Source: a virus. Taken from it: 36,277 nucleotides of DNA. This document shows positions 30,758 through 36,277 of this stretch, piece after piece. Location: positions 1 through 36,277 of the IMG/VR virus record IMGVR_UViG_3300020057_000095, one strand, 5' to 3'. Position 1 is the first letter of the stretch. Every line of letters begins with the position of its first letter. Under the pieces are notes generated by a model. That model made no database searches and was not told the origin of the DNA. It saw only the letters and a list, made by a program, of their open reading frames with translations. Position numbers and translations under genes: made by a program.

Positions 30758-31174
30758 TTATTTCAGACTGTCTAACTCAAGATCAATGGCGTCGAGCCAA
30801 TCCAAAAGAACTTGTTTGAACGGATCAACCGCGTTCACAACATCCGACCGGTAGCCCTTAGCGCGCGCGTCAACCTGGAACGCCTTTTGCTCAACGGATA
30901 CCACGCCGCCCTTGGTGCGCTTGAGTTCCACGAACCGCAGCCGCTCGCGATAGGCCAAGATGGTGTCAGGGAAACCCGGCAGGTACCAGCGACCATGAAT
31001 CCGAACGTGGAACGTGCGCCCTGCCTGTTTGCGGAGCGTTGAGCCATTAAAATACGGTATAACCATGCCCCACTTTCTGAACCGTGGCAGCGAGCCAAGC
31101 CAGCAATATAAGTGATTTTTAACTGTTTGTTCGTCGTATTCGGGCGTCTGGTCGGGCGTGAGTTTTAATGTCAT
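30758..31174 (-). CDS. VRR-NUC domain nuclease
   Basis: 138 residues, ATGA overlap with the gene before. The motif GFPDTILAYRERLRFVELKRTKG is the PD...ExK active site (Asp, then Glu-x-Lys). It is followed by VSVEQKAFQVDARAKGY, the conserved Q-helix, and DVVNAVDPF. VRR-NUC proteins cleave branched DNA or act as phage Holliday-junction nucleases, so it may resolve replication intermediates before packaging. Length is normal for stand-alone phage members. Confidence 0.85.
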   Translation of the reverse strand: MTLKLTPDQTPEYDEQTVKNHLYCWLGSLPRFRKWGMVIPYFNGSTLRKQAGRTFHVRIHGRWYLPGFPDTILAYRERLRFVELKRTKGGVVSVEQKAFQVDARAKGYRSDVVNAVDPFKQVLLDWLDAIDLELDSLK

Positions 31175-31326
31175 GGAATGCCCATCAGTTCGCGGATGGT
31201 TTCGTCTTGCTGCTTTACCTGAGCCGCGAGCAAAAACAGCTTGGCTTCAGACACCCTTAACGCGCGGTTTAATGTTTTGATCATATCTGCCAGATGCTCG
31301 GAGTGATTGTTTTTAATCGTGGTCAT
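31171..31326 (-). CDS. Small helical protein between helicase and nuclease genes
   Basis: 51 residues: MTTIKNNHSEHLADMIKTL, then NRALRVSEAKLFLLAAQVKQQDETIRELMGIP, essentially one long amphipathic/coiled-coil helix. ATG overlaps the helicase stop and its TGA overlaps the nuclease ATG (ATGA at both ends), so it is cotranslated with both. Could be a helicase or nuclease accessory. Not recognised. Confidence 0.6.
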   Translation of the reverse strand: MTTIKNNHSEHLADMIKTLNRALRVSEAKLFLLAAQVKQQDETIRELMGIP

Positions 31327-32273
31327 AGCATTTCTCTTTCGATGTAGCAGGTCCCGAAATTCTCAAACATGATCCGCCGCCCGACGTAGTTGCCTCGGCG
31401 CCTCAGCTTTGCAAACCTGAGTTCTCGAAAACGCTGCGAGGGGTACTGGGCCTGGTCCTCTTCTGCGGTGCGGTTAAACAGCAGCACGTTGTGTGCCTCT
31501 TGAACTGCGGTGCTAGAGCCTTTGATATCGAACTCTGATTCAACCCGCCCGTTTTCGGTCTTCTTTGGATGCATGACCATGATCAAGTGCATGTCGATGC
31601 GTTTGCAAAACATGATCAGCTCGTGGACCGTCTTATCCATTTCCACTACCGCATTGCGTTCGGCAGTTACCTCCATGAAAAAGTTCAGATTATCCAGCAT
31701 CGCAATCTGGCAGCCGTGCACATCGTGGGCTGATTGCAGTTCGGCGATAAGCTGCTGACAAGAAATCCGGTTATCAAACAGTGACAGCATCAGTGTGTCT
31801 GTGTGCAACAGGTGGTCGAATTCGTGCTTGATTTGCGCAATGCGCTCAAAACTCAGTGACTCGCCCGTGTTGATGTCTTCGCTGAGCATTGCTGACATAG
31901 TGCGCTTCACGAAATCGGTTGCGCCGGTTTCAACGCTTGCGACAAAGTGCTTTGTCTTCTGCATCAAGAGCTGAAAACTTAGGTTTGCTAAAAACGTGGT
32001 CTTGCCGGTTCCGGTCGCCCCACAGAGTATCGTAAATTCGCGCGCACGTAGGCCGCCAGTCGCTTTTGTGAAGTTCGGCCATAGTCTGACCGGGGTTGAT
32101 GGATAAGGGCTCAGCAGCTCGCTGTGGGCCTCAAATGCGATATCTCGAATTGGACGCATGTGTCCGTGAACGCTTTCTGCTGCTAAGGGTTCTGGCTCTG
32201 GTGGCTCTGACACGACGCATCCCTGGCCCGCGAGCGTGTTGAGCGCGAAGTCCTCAAATGTTTTTTGCGGCAT
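31323..32273 (-). CDS. Replicative helicase-type RecA-fold ATPase (DnaB/gp4-like)
   Basis: 316 residues. After a ~70-residue linker, RLWPNFTKATGGLRAREFTILCGATGTGKTTFLANLSF gives the typical entry and Walker A (GATGTGKT, residues 85-92). CQIAMLDNLNFF is Walker B and HLIMVMHPKKT the H2-like sensor. RELRFAKLRRRGNYVGRRIMF near the end carries the arginine-rich DnaB/twinkle signature. It lacks an N-terminal primase domain and is shorter than DnaB, like other phage helicases of this class. It unwinds DNA at the fork; the overlapping upstream gene is probably its loader/initiator. Confidence 0.85.
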   Translation of the reverse strand: MPQKTFEDFALNTLAGQGCVVSEPPEPEPLAAESVHGHMRPIRDIAFEAHSELLSPYPSTPVRLWPNFTKATGGLRAREFTILCGATGTGKTTFLANLSFQLLMQKTKHFVASVETGATDFVKRTMSAMLSEDINTGESLSFERIAQIKHEFDHLLHTDTLMLSLFDNRISCQQLIAELQSAHDVHGCQIAMLDNLNFFMEVTAERNAVVEMDKTVHELIMFCKRIDMHLIMVMHPKKTENGRVESEFDIKGSSTAVQEAHNVLLFNRTAEEDQAQYPSQRFRELRFAKLRRRGNYVGRRIMFENFGTCYIEREML

Positions 32274-32949
32274 TGATCATCTCGTCTCTTTTGCGGCGGA
32301 ACTCTTCGACGTGGGTTTGGTCTGCCTTGAACGCATCCAGTTCGGGCTGCGGCAGCCCTTCGTCTGCGTAGTCGGTCCATCGGCCCATGAAAGTTCCGAA
32401 TTGGAGCGTGTACTTTTTCTCGGTCTTATCTTTGCGACACATGGCGGCGTATTTGTCGACCGCTTTTGAAAGGCGATCGAAGTCGGCCTGCGAGAGGATT
32501 TGGTTTCCGCAGATTTTCATCCCCAGGGTCTTTCCCTCCTTGCGGGGGTATTTTTTGTAGAGAGTTTCAAAATCAAAATCATGTTCTGTCTGTCTGTCTG
32601 TCTGTCTGTCTGTAGCCGCGGATTCCAGGCAATGCCTGTCATTGCCTGGCAATTCCCGCGGATTCCAGGCAATCAGATTTGAGTTCGCCAACTCCGCTAT
32701 ATCTTTGTCGATTTTGTCAGCGCTCTTTTTACGCAGCAAGACAAGGTAATCTTGACGCAACGCAAACTCCCCGCCGCTGCATTTTGATGCCTCGCAAAGC
32801 AAAAACACGAACGTGAGTTGTGCTGATTCGCTCAACCCAAATACCGATTGATCGAAGAAAAAGCTGTTCTGAAAGCGAAACCAAACGAAATTACCGCGAT
32901 CAGCCCGCTCGTTATATTTATCCCAGTTAAGAACCTTAATCGTGTACAT
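32254..32949 (-). CDS. Replication initiator/helicase-loader-like protein
   Basis: 231 residues. The N-terminal ~90 residues (MYTIKVLNWDKYNERADRG...SAQLTFVFLLCEASKCSGGEFALRQDYLVLLRKKSADKIDKDIAELANSNLI) have the layout of a phage winged-helix initiator domain. The C-terminus (FETLYKKYPRKEGKT...YAAMCRKDK...QFGTFMGRWTDY) matches the end of many phage replication proteins. Between them residues ~92-121 are encoded by repeated DNA: two 18-bp repeats and (CTGT)7. The gene overlaps the helicase start. The arrangement recalls lambda O, whose gene contains the origin between its two domains. Confidence 0.72.
   Translation of the reverse strand: MYTIKVLNWDKYNERADRGNFVWFRFQNSFFFDQSVFGLSESAQLTFVFLLCEASKCSGGEFALRQDYLVLLRKKSADKIDKDIAELANSNLIAWNPRELPGNDRHCLESAATDRQTDRQTEHDFDFETLYKKYPRKEGKTLGMKICGNQILSQADFDRLSKAVDKYAAMCRKDKTEKKYTLQFGTFMGRWTDYADEGLPQPELDAFKADQTHVEEFRRKRDEMINAAKNI
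32586..32613. repeat. (CTGT)7 tetranucleotide repeat inside the initiator gene
   Basis: Seven perfect CTGT units on the plus strand, read in the gene as Thr-Asp-Arg-Gln repeats. Because the unit is four bases, a gain or loss of one unit shifts the frame, which is the classical basis of slippage-driven phase variation. Confidence 0.95.
32616..32673. repeat. Iteron-like 18-bp direct repeats with inverted copy
   Basis: CCGCGGATTCCAGGCAAT occurs at 32616-32633 and again at 32656-32673 (40-bp period). Between them ATTGCCTGGCAATTCCCGCGG is an imperfect inverted copy, so each half can fold. AT-rich DNA (32550-32583) lies next to it. This fits an origin with initiator-binding sites. Confidence 0.85.
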
Positions 32950-33054
32950 CCCCGCCCCCCCAAACTACGCGCATCCCCCGACACGCGGCAAAGCCAGACA
33001 AAACTACTTTTGTATCTGACCCAAAATCATCTCATTGCGCCATTTATTCCTGCG

Positions 33055-33342
33055 TCATTCTAAAACTCCGCTGCCGGAGCCGGAGCAGGAGCCGTAGCCG
33101 AATCCGTAGCCGATGCCACCGCCGATGCCTCCGCCGAATCCACCACCAAATCCGCCGCTGCCGCCGATGCCGCCTCCACCACCGAATCCATCACCATCGC
33201 CGCCTCCGGAGCCGACGCCATCACCATCACCAATTCTGCCTATGCCTCTGCCGTCGCCGCAACCAAAACCATTGCATGTGTTGAATCCGTCGCCGAATCC
33301 GCCGCCGAATCCGCTGCCGCCACCCTCTATTGCGCCGGTCAT
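33055..33342 (-). CDS. Glycine-rich repeat cassette protein, copy B
   Basis: 95 residues. MTGAIEGGG at the start and SGSGVLE at the end are shared with the other two copies. The body alternates Gly with Phe, Ser, Asp, Ile, Tyr and others, and is the most diverged of the three. ATG overlaps the stop of copy A (TTAGAATGA) and its own stop is again TTAGAATGA. No signal or enzyme motif. It may be a disordered structural or decoy peptide, or selected mainly as DNA. The 105 bases between it and the initiator gene hold only short open stretches and a G7 run beside the next ATG. Confidence 0.55.
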   Translation of the reverse strand: MTGAIEGGGSGFGGGFGDGFNTCNGFGCGDGRGIGRIGDGDGVGSGGGDGDGFGGGGGIGGSGGFGGGFGGGIGGGIGYGFGYGSCSGSGSGVLE

Positions 33343-33551
33343 TCTAAAACTCCGCTGCCGTAGCCGGAGCCGGAGCCGTAGCCGGCTCCGGAGCCGCTGC
33401 CGGAGCAGGAGCCGGAGCCGGAGCCGGAGCAGGAGCCGTAGCCGTAGCCGAATCCGCTGCCGGAGCCGGAGCAGGCGCCGGAGCCGGAGCAGGCTCCGGA
33501 GCCGCTGCCGGAGCAGGAGTAGATGCCGCCACCCTCTATTACGCCATTCAT
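33339..33551 (-). CDS. Glycine-rich repeat cassette protein, copy A
   Basis: 70 residues from the ATG at 33551 (MNGVIEGGGIYS...) overlapping the previous gene's TGA; a frame extension upstream is part of that other gene. The body is Gly/Cys alternating with Ser, Ala, Tyr, Phe from GGN-NNC units, ending SGYGSGVLE. A second frame in the same strand (Pro-Ala repeats) is also open, but the shared edges MNGVIEGGG and SGVLE fix this one. Confidence 0.6.
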   Translation of the reverse strand: MNGVIEGGGIYSCSGSGSGACSGSGACSGSGSGFGYGYGSCSGSGSGSCSGSGSGAGYGSGSGYGSGVLE

Positions 33552-33985
33552 TCTAGTTTCCGCCCAAGCGCGTCCGCCCATTGACCGCCACCTGCGTCTC
33601 TAAATTCGCGTATCGTCATCGTACAAGTATCATCAAGCCCACGCTCGTCTAACCACGTTTTTACGCCGCTACGACACGCCCGTGTTAGTCGTTTGAACAG
33701 ACTGACTGAAAACCGAAAATGTTCAGCCCGATATTCCAACTTTTCTTCGGCTGTTAGCGGCTGGGATTGCCCCAACTTTTCGCGGGCAGCATCGATAGCC
33801 TCGACCACGCTATCGCCGTGGGCACATGCTGGTACTCCGGGCAGCTCCACAAAGTAAGATTTTTTTCCTGCCGCATCATAGAGTATTTCGACAATCTCTC
33901 CGCCTGGTGCTGAGAAATTTTCGCCCTCGGTCCACGAATTTAAACCATCGCGATATGCGGGAATGCGATTTTTATTTGCGGTCAT
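33548..33985 (-). CDS. Unknown 145-residue accessory protein
   Basis: From ATG 33985 (MTANKNRIPAYRDGLN), ATGA overlap with the DUF6948-like gene. N-terminus beta-rich (SAPGGEIVEILYDAAGKKSYFVELPGVPACAHG), C-terminus helical with RAEHFRFSVSLFKRLTRACRSGVKTWLDERGLDD. Its stop (CTAGAATGA) resembles the 3' edge of the glycine-rich cassettes, and copy A starts inside it. Function not recognised. Confidence 0.62.
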   Translation of the reverse strand: MTANKNRIPAYRDGLNSWTEGENFSAPGGEIVEILYDAAGKKSYFVELPGVPACAHGDSVVEAIDAAREKLGQSQPLTAEEKLEYRAEHFRFSVSLFKRLTRACRSGVKTWLDERGLDDTCTMTIREFRDAGGGQWADALGRKLE

Positions 33986-34317
33986 TTTATAGGCCCGTAG
34001 TTCAGCACTGACTGCCACGCGCCATCCGTCATTTCAGCGATCTCTAGTCCGGGCGGGTTTACGATCGTGACAGCCGGCAACACAGCCCCGATGCTGTGTT
34101 CTGCGTCAGGTTTCAAACCGTTTGCCGCAACGTCGGAAATCGAACCAGTGCTGTCTCGAGTGTACACGCGCCACAGCCTGCGAGCTGACTTTAACTGGAT
34201 CGTGCTCGTCATAAAATCAACCGCGACAACAATCCCGGCGTGTACCCCGGCTACGTTTGCGCGAACAATTACAGATTTACCTACCATGCTGTCTTGCAGA
34301 CTATTTTTAGTTTCCAT
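33982..34317 (-). CDS. DUF6948-like accessory protein
   Basis: 111 residues; AAAGGAGG precedes ATG. Pattern MVGKSVIVRANVAGVHAGIVVAVDFMTSTIQLKSARRLWRVYTRD, then a Ser/Asp-rich strand and VNPPGLEIAEMTDGAWQSVLNYGPIK. This is the usual shape of DUF6948 proteins in phage accessory regions (small beta domain, 'SARRLWR' core). From memory, relatives may carry low-complexity Gly/Tyr tails, which would match the cassettes next door. Role unknown. Two very short frames chained by ATGA (MTQAHGPK, MNNKQKPSKEAVTNGN) lie just upstream and were not called. Confidence 0.65.
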   Translation of the reverse strand: METKNSLQDSMVGKSVIVRANVAGVHAGIVVAVDFMTSTIQLKSARRLWRVYTRDSTGSISDVAANGLKPDAEHSIGAVLPAVTIVNPPGLEIAEMTDGAWQSVLNYGPIK

Positions 34318-34376
34318 TAGTGACCGCCTCCTTTGACGGTTTTTGTTTGTTATTCATTTCGGTCCATGTGCCTGGG

Positions 34377-34559
34377 TCATTCTAAAACTCCGCTGCCGGA
34401 GCCGCTGCCGGCGCCGGAGCCAACGCCGACGCCTACGCCTACGCCTACGCCTACGCCGTAGCCGTCGCCGGAGCCGTAGCCGACGCCTACGCCTACGCCT
34501 ACGCCGTAGCCGAATCCGCTGCCGGAGTAGGTGCCGCCACCCTCTATTACGCCGGTCAT
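34377..34559 (-). CDS. Glycine-rich repeat cassette protein, copy C
   Basis: 60 residues: MTGVIEGGGTYSGSGFGYG, then Val-Gly runs and a SGSGVLE end. ATG overlaps the stop of 34556-34786 and its own stop continues as ATGACC. The Val-Gly part is encoded by GTAGGC, which is the reverse complement of the GCCTAC hexamer that encodes Ala-Tyr in the gene across the window ends. Confidence 0.58.
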   Translation of the reverse strand: MTGVIEGGGTYSGSGFGYGVGVGVGVGYGSGDGYGVGVGVGVGVGVGSGAGSGSGSGVLE

Positions 34560-34786
34560 TTACCGGCCATCTTTATCGCCGCGATAACGTGCGAAATCAC
34601 TTTGCTGTCCTGCACGAAACCCCGGTCTCTTTTCAGCGCCTTAACGGCTTTAATGTCCGCCCGCCGCTGCGCGCGCATGCCGGCTACATACGCATCGGGC
34701 CAAGAAATCTGCAGCGACCAGCCGTAGCGGTCGCCTTTCTTCCACCACGTCTCGAAGGCTTTTTCTGCGGCTTTTTTGTCGTTCAT
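34556..34786 (-). CDS. Unknown basic 76-residue protein
   Basis: MNDKKAAEKAFETWWKKGDRYGWSLQISWPDAYVAGMRAQRRADIKAVKALKRD... is helical with several Trp and basic residues. ATGA overlaps at both ends. Possible nucleic-acid-binding accessory protein. Not recognised. Confidence 0.62.
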   Translation of the reverse strand: MNDKKAAEKAFETWWKKGDRYGWSLQISWPDAYVAGMRAQRRADIKAVKALKRDRGFVQDSKVISHVIAAIKMAGK

Positions 34787-35271
34787 ATCTTCCCACTTTC
34801 ATAAGTGCCCAAAATATAATCCGGGCGGCGGTGATTTGGCTGCGGCAGGATAGCGAGCATGCGCCAGCCCTTGTTTAGCCAGTCGTCAACAGTCTCGGTG
34901 CATTCGTTTTCCAGTACTATAACCTGGCGCATGGCGATGAGGTTATCGCTTGGCAGATGAATGTGAACCGCTTCCCTTACGATTGCAGCGCTGTTCGGGT
35001 TTAGGTTTTTCAGAGCGGCGTGAGCCAGTCTCGGGAGAGTGAGCCGGGGCAGCGGCGTAAGCTCAATCGTACCTTGATGTAGGTCCAGCGCCATAACATC
35101 GTCGATGTGCGCGAGCTGCTGGCTGATTGTGTTGTATGAGGATTTACCGCCCTGCCAGTCAATTATTGTCGACAATTCTTCAGGAAACATCGTCTTCATC
35201 ATTATAATTGTGGCCTCGGGAACGTCTTCGGGCTTCATGCGATACAGATTAATAGTGGTTTTAAAGATCAT
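34783..35271 (-). CDS. Unknown 162-residue protein
   Basis: MIFKTTINLYRMKPEDVPEATIIMMKTMFPEELSTIIDWQGG... is an alpha/beta protein with a central ELTPLPRLTLPRLAHAALKNLN and VDDWLNKGWRMLAILP. No Cys cluster, signal or catalytic motif. It starts two bases after the previous stop. Conserved-looking but not recognised. Confidence 0.65.
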   Translation of the reverse strand: MIFKTTINLYRMKPEDVPEATIIMMKTMFPEELSTIIDWQGGKSSYNTISQQLAHIDDVMALDLHQGTIELTPLPRLTLPRLAHAALKNLNPNSAAIVREAVHIHLPSDNLIAMRQVIVLENECTETVDDWLNKGWRMLAILPQPNHRRPDYILGTYESGKI

Positions 35272-35272
35272 T

Positions 35273-35608
35273 TCATTCTCCTTCTAGGATTGTGAGTGCG
35301 TCGCGCAATTTGCCACGGTAGAATGTCGCGCCCTGACTGAGCCGGTCCCCCATGCTGTCCACATTTTTCGCCGCCTTAGCCACGTTTCTCAGCGCACTCA
35401 ACTCAGCGAGCAGGTCGGTTGACTCCTGCATCGATGCGCCTGCGGTGGATGAGATGGCCCTTGCTATCTTGCCAGTGATCCCGTTGAATCGCATAGTAAG
35501 CCTGCCGTCGCTTATATTGTCGTCGCCGCATAGATTGTCGGTGTTGTGGTCTAAGTATATCTGCACCTCTGCAAGCACCGCCCGTAAACAAGCCTCATTG
35601 GGTGTCAT
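35273..35608 (-). CDS. Unknown helical protein
   Basis: 111 residues, mostly helical: MTPNEACLRAVLAEVQIYLDHNTDNLCGDDNISDG... then SLLAELSALRNVAKAAKNV-type repeats of Ala/Leu (DLLAELSALRNVAKAAKNVD). ATGA overlap with the gene before. Not recognised. Confidence 0.62.
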   Translation of the reverse strand: MTPNEACLRAVLAEVQIYLDHNTDNLCGDDNISDGRLTMRFNGITGKIARAISSTAGASMQESTDLLAELSALRNVAKAAKNVDSMGDRLSQGATFYRGKLRDALTILEGE

Positions 35609-35829
35609 TCTACAATCTCGCGAGTCAAGTTTTGTAGGAAGTATTTCGCCGCATTATTTGCAATAACGTGGATGTGACTAGGTGTGCACGGGTGTCCACC
35701 TTTTTCAACTGTGCGCTGCCACACGTCTTTGAACGCCATGGCGATATTCGCTTCCCAAACCATCCAATACCCTGCGTCTTCTTTTAATGCCTTCTGTAAG
35801 ATCTTTACGGACTCGGCTAAATCTTTCAT
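35605..35829 (-). CDS. Unknown small protein
   Basis: 74 residues. AAAAAGGGGAGAT lies before ATG, and this 20-bp leader (35831-35850) is repeated exactly at 36077-36096 in front of another small ORF. MKDLAESVKILQKALKEDAGYWMVWEANIAMAFKDVWQRTVEKGG... is helical with a hydrophobic core. Not recognised. Confidence 0.62.
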   Translation of the reverse strand: MKDLAESVKILQKALKEDAGYWMVWEANIAMAFKDVWQRTVEKGGHPCTPSHIHVIANNAAKYFLQNLTREIVE

Positions 35830-35866
35830 ATCTCCCCTTTTTCTTTCTGTGGATCGTGGGTTTCAT

Positions 35867-36016
35867 TTACACATCCCATTGTTTTGTCTCCATGTGCCCG
35901 CATCGCTCGCATTCCCATCCTGCTATTTCGGTGTACGGAAGGCTGTCATCCAGTACGTGGTTGTGAAACAAGCGAATGCTCGGATGACCAAACATCCAGC
36001 AAAGTAATTTTTTCAC
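35867..36016 (-). CDS. Small zinc-ribbon protein (49 residues)
   Basis: GTG 36016 with GAGG upstream. MKKLLCWMFGHPSIRLFHNHVLDDSLPYTEIAGWECERCGHMETKQWDV: a hydrophobic start with CWMFGH and a closing CERCGH site, as in small phage zinc proteins. GTG overlaps the stop of the next-upstream short ORF (GTGA). Confidence 0.62.
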   Translation of the reverse strand: MKKLLCWMFGHPSIRLFHNHVLDDSLPYTEIAGWECERCGHMETKQWDV

Positions 36017-36075
36017 AGAGCCTCTTCCATCCCGCTGTAAACGTACGTTCGATAATATTTGTGAACGGCTTTCAT
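36013..36075 (-). CDS. Short 20-residue ORF with conserved leader
   Basis: MKAVHKYYRTYVYSGMEEAL, ATG four bases after AGGGG, leader identical over 20 bases to that of 35605-35829. Stop overlaps the GTG of the zinc-ribbon gene, so it may serve translation coupling. Real product uncertain. Confidence 0.35.
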   Translation of the reverse strand: MKAVHKYYRTYVYSGMEEAL

Positions 36076-36103
36076 CTCTCCCCTTTTTCTTTCTGTTTCA
36101 GTT

Positions 36104-36277
36104 TCATTCTTTGACCTCAATCGCCATGCGTAGTGTCTCTATGAGAACGTGTGCCAGCTTTTCCCGCAAGGCGTCGGCGTAGGTGTGGGCGTCGGCGTAG
36201 GCGTGGGCGTAGGTGTGGGCGTAGGTGTGGGCGTCGGTGTGGGCGTAGGCGTCGGCGTAGGCGTGGGCGTAGGTGTG
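36104..36277 (-). CDS. C-terminal part of the repeat-tract protein that starts at 539
   Basis: Fifty-seven codons plus TGA (36106-36104) are open to the window edge. The first 36 codons continue the alternating [Ala/Thr]-[Tyr/His/Asp] tract. They are followed by 21 residues, LREKLAHVLIETLRMAIEVKE, that look like an amphipathic helix. Codon use in the tract (GCC/ACC with TAC/CAC/GAC) matches the tract at bases 1-107, so both fragments are very probably one gene interrupted by the artificial linear ends. The stop overlaps an ATGA that could restart translation of the next short reading frame. No function is recognised; a repeat linker between two helical segments is all the sequence shows. Confidence 0.7.
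   Translation of the reverse strand, partial: HTYAHAYADAYAHTDAHTYAHTYAHAYADAHTYADALREKLAHVLIETLRMAIEVKE
36170..36277. repeat. 6-bp degenerate tandem repeat, right end
   Basis: Continuation of the repeat at 1-107, same orientation and units. A 24-base stretch at the extreme right end (36254-36277) is identical to bases 12-35. Because everything here is repetitive, that match does not prove a true terminal redundancy. True copy number is unknown. Confidence 0.9.

Noticed and set aside
32586-32673. CRISPR-like repeat array
   Set aside because: Only two 18-bp repeats and a tetranucleotide run, inside a coding gene, with no spacers of uniform length and no cas genes.
33344-33532. Pro-Ala-rich reading frame on the minus strand in cassette A
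   Set aside because: It is the shifted frame of the Gly-rich gene. Only the Gly frame has the shared MNGVIEGGG and SGVLE edges and the ATGA overlaps.
33113-33556. Plus-strand frame with Pro-rich then Arg-Ser repeats
   Set aside because: Produced by the repeat's open opposite strand. It crosses two cassettes, has no ribosome site and runs against the operon.
1-36277. Diversity-generating retroelement as cause of the NNC repeats
   Set aside because: No reverse transcriptase, template repeat or accessory gene was found; only the codon pattern is similar.

Overview
The window reads as the nearly complete genome of a short-tailed (podovirus-type) tailed phage of a Gram-negative host. The evidence is a TerS/TerL pair, scaffold, HK97-type capsid protein, portal, head-tail adaptor and beta-propeller nozzle, with no tape measure, sheath or tube gene. 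Lysis genes with lipoprotein signals point to an outer membrane. No host gene, integrase, tRNA, CRISPR array or reverse transcriptase was seen, and the host genus cannot be named. Both ends lie inside the same 6-bp tandem repeat within one gene (N-terminal half 539->1, C-terminal half 36277->36104). The molecule is therefore probably circular or circularly permuted, and the assembly was cut in that repeat.

Almost every gene is on the minus strand and packed in ATGA/GTGA/TAATG overlaps, so the layout is best read from right to left. (1) 36.1-33 kb: an accessory block of small unknown genes, with three copies of a glycine-rich repeat cassette. (2) 32.9-29.7 kb: replication, with an initiator-like protein carrying iteron-like repeats and a (CTGT)7 tract inside its gene, a RecA/DnaB-type helicase, a VRR-NUC nuclease and small Cys-rich proteins. 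(3) 29.5-28.9 kb: two plus-strand genes, one a ribbon-helix-helix regulator behind operator-like repeats, followed by a noncoding stretch with three stacked hairpins. (4) 28.8-7.8 kb: one long morphogenesis and lysis block: TerS (apparently with a CTG start), TerL (split by a homing-endonuclease intein in its Walker A loop), scaffold, capsid, two beta-rich minor proteins each with a terminator, tail-fibre-like proteins, holin/SLT lysis genes, adaptor, nozzle, internal virion proteins and, unusually last, the portal. (5) 7.75-7.3 kb: two divergent HTH genes around an AT-rich intergenic region. (6) 7.2-4.1 kb: a DUF559-like endonuclease, Cys-rich mini-proteins, a lambda-exonuclease/YqaJ protein and a probable annealing partner with a zinc ribbon. 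(7) 4.0-0.5 kb: a C5-cytosine methyltransferase, a tiny lipoprotein, a zinc-finger/sigma-like protein and an SPPY-type DNA methyltransferase whose two domains are joined by 17 Ala-Ser-X repeats.

The most unusual feature is a class of degenerate in-frame tandem repeats scattered through otherwise unrelated genes: the methyltransferase, the gene across the ends and three glycine-rich cassettes. Their units are 6 or 9 bp, so copy-number change keeps the frame, and in the cleanest tracts the varying codon is always NNC. One hexamer (GCCTAC) is used in opposite orientations in different loci and so encodes different dipeptides, which suggests a process acting on DNA. The glycine-rich cassettes have conserved 5' and 3' edges, begin and end in ATGA, and sit as self-coupling inserts between cotranslated genes.
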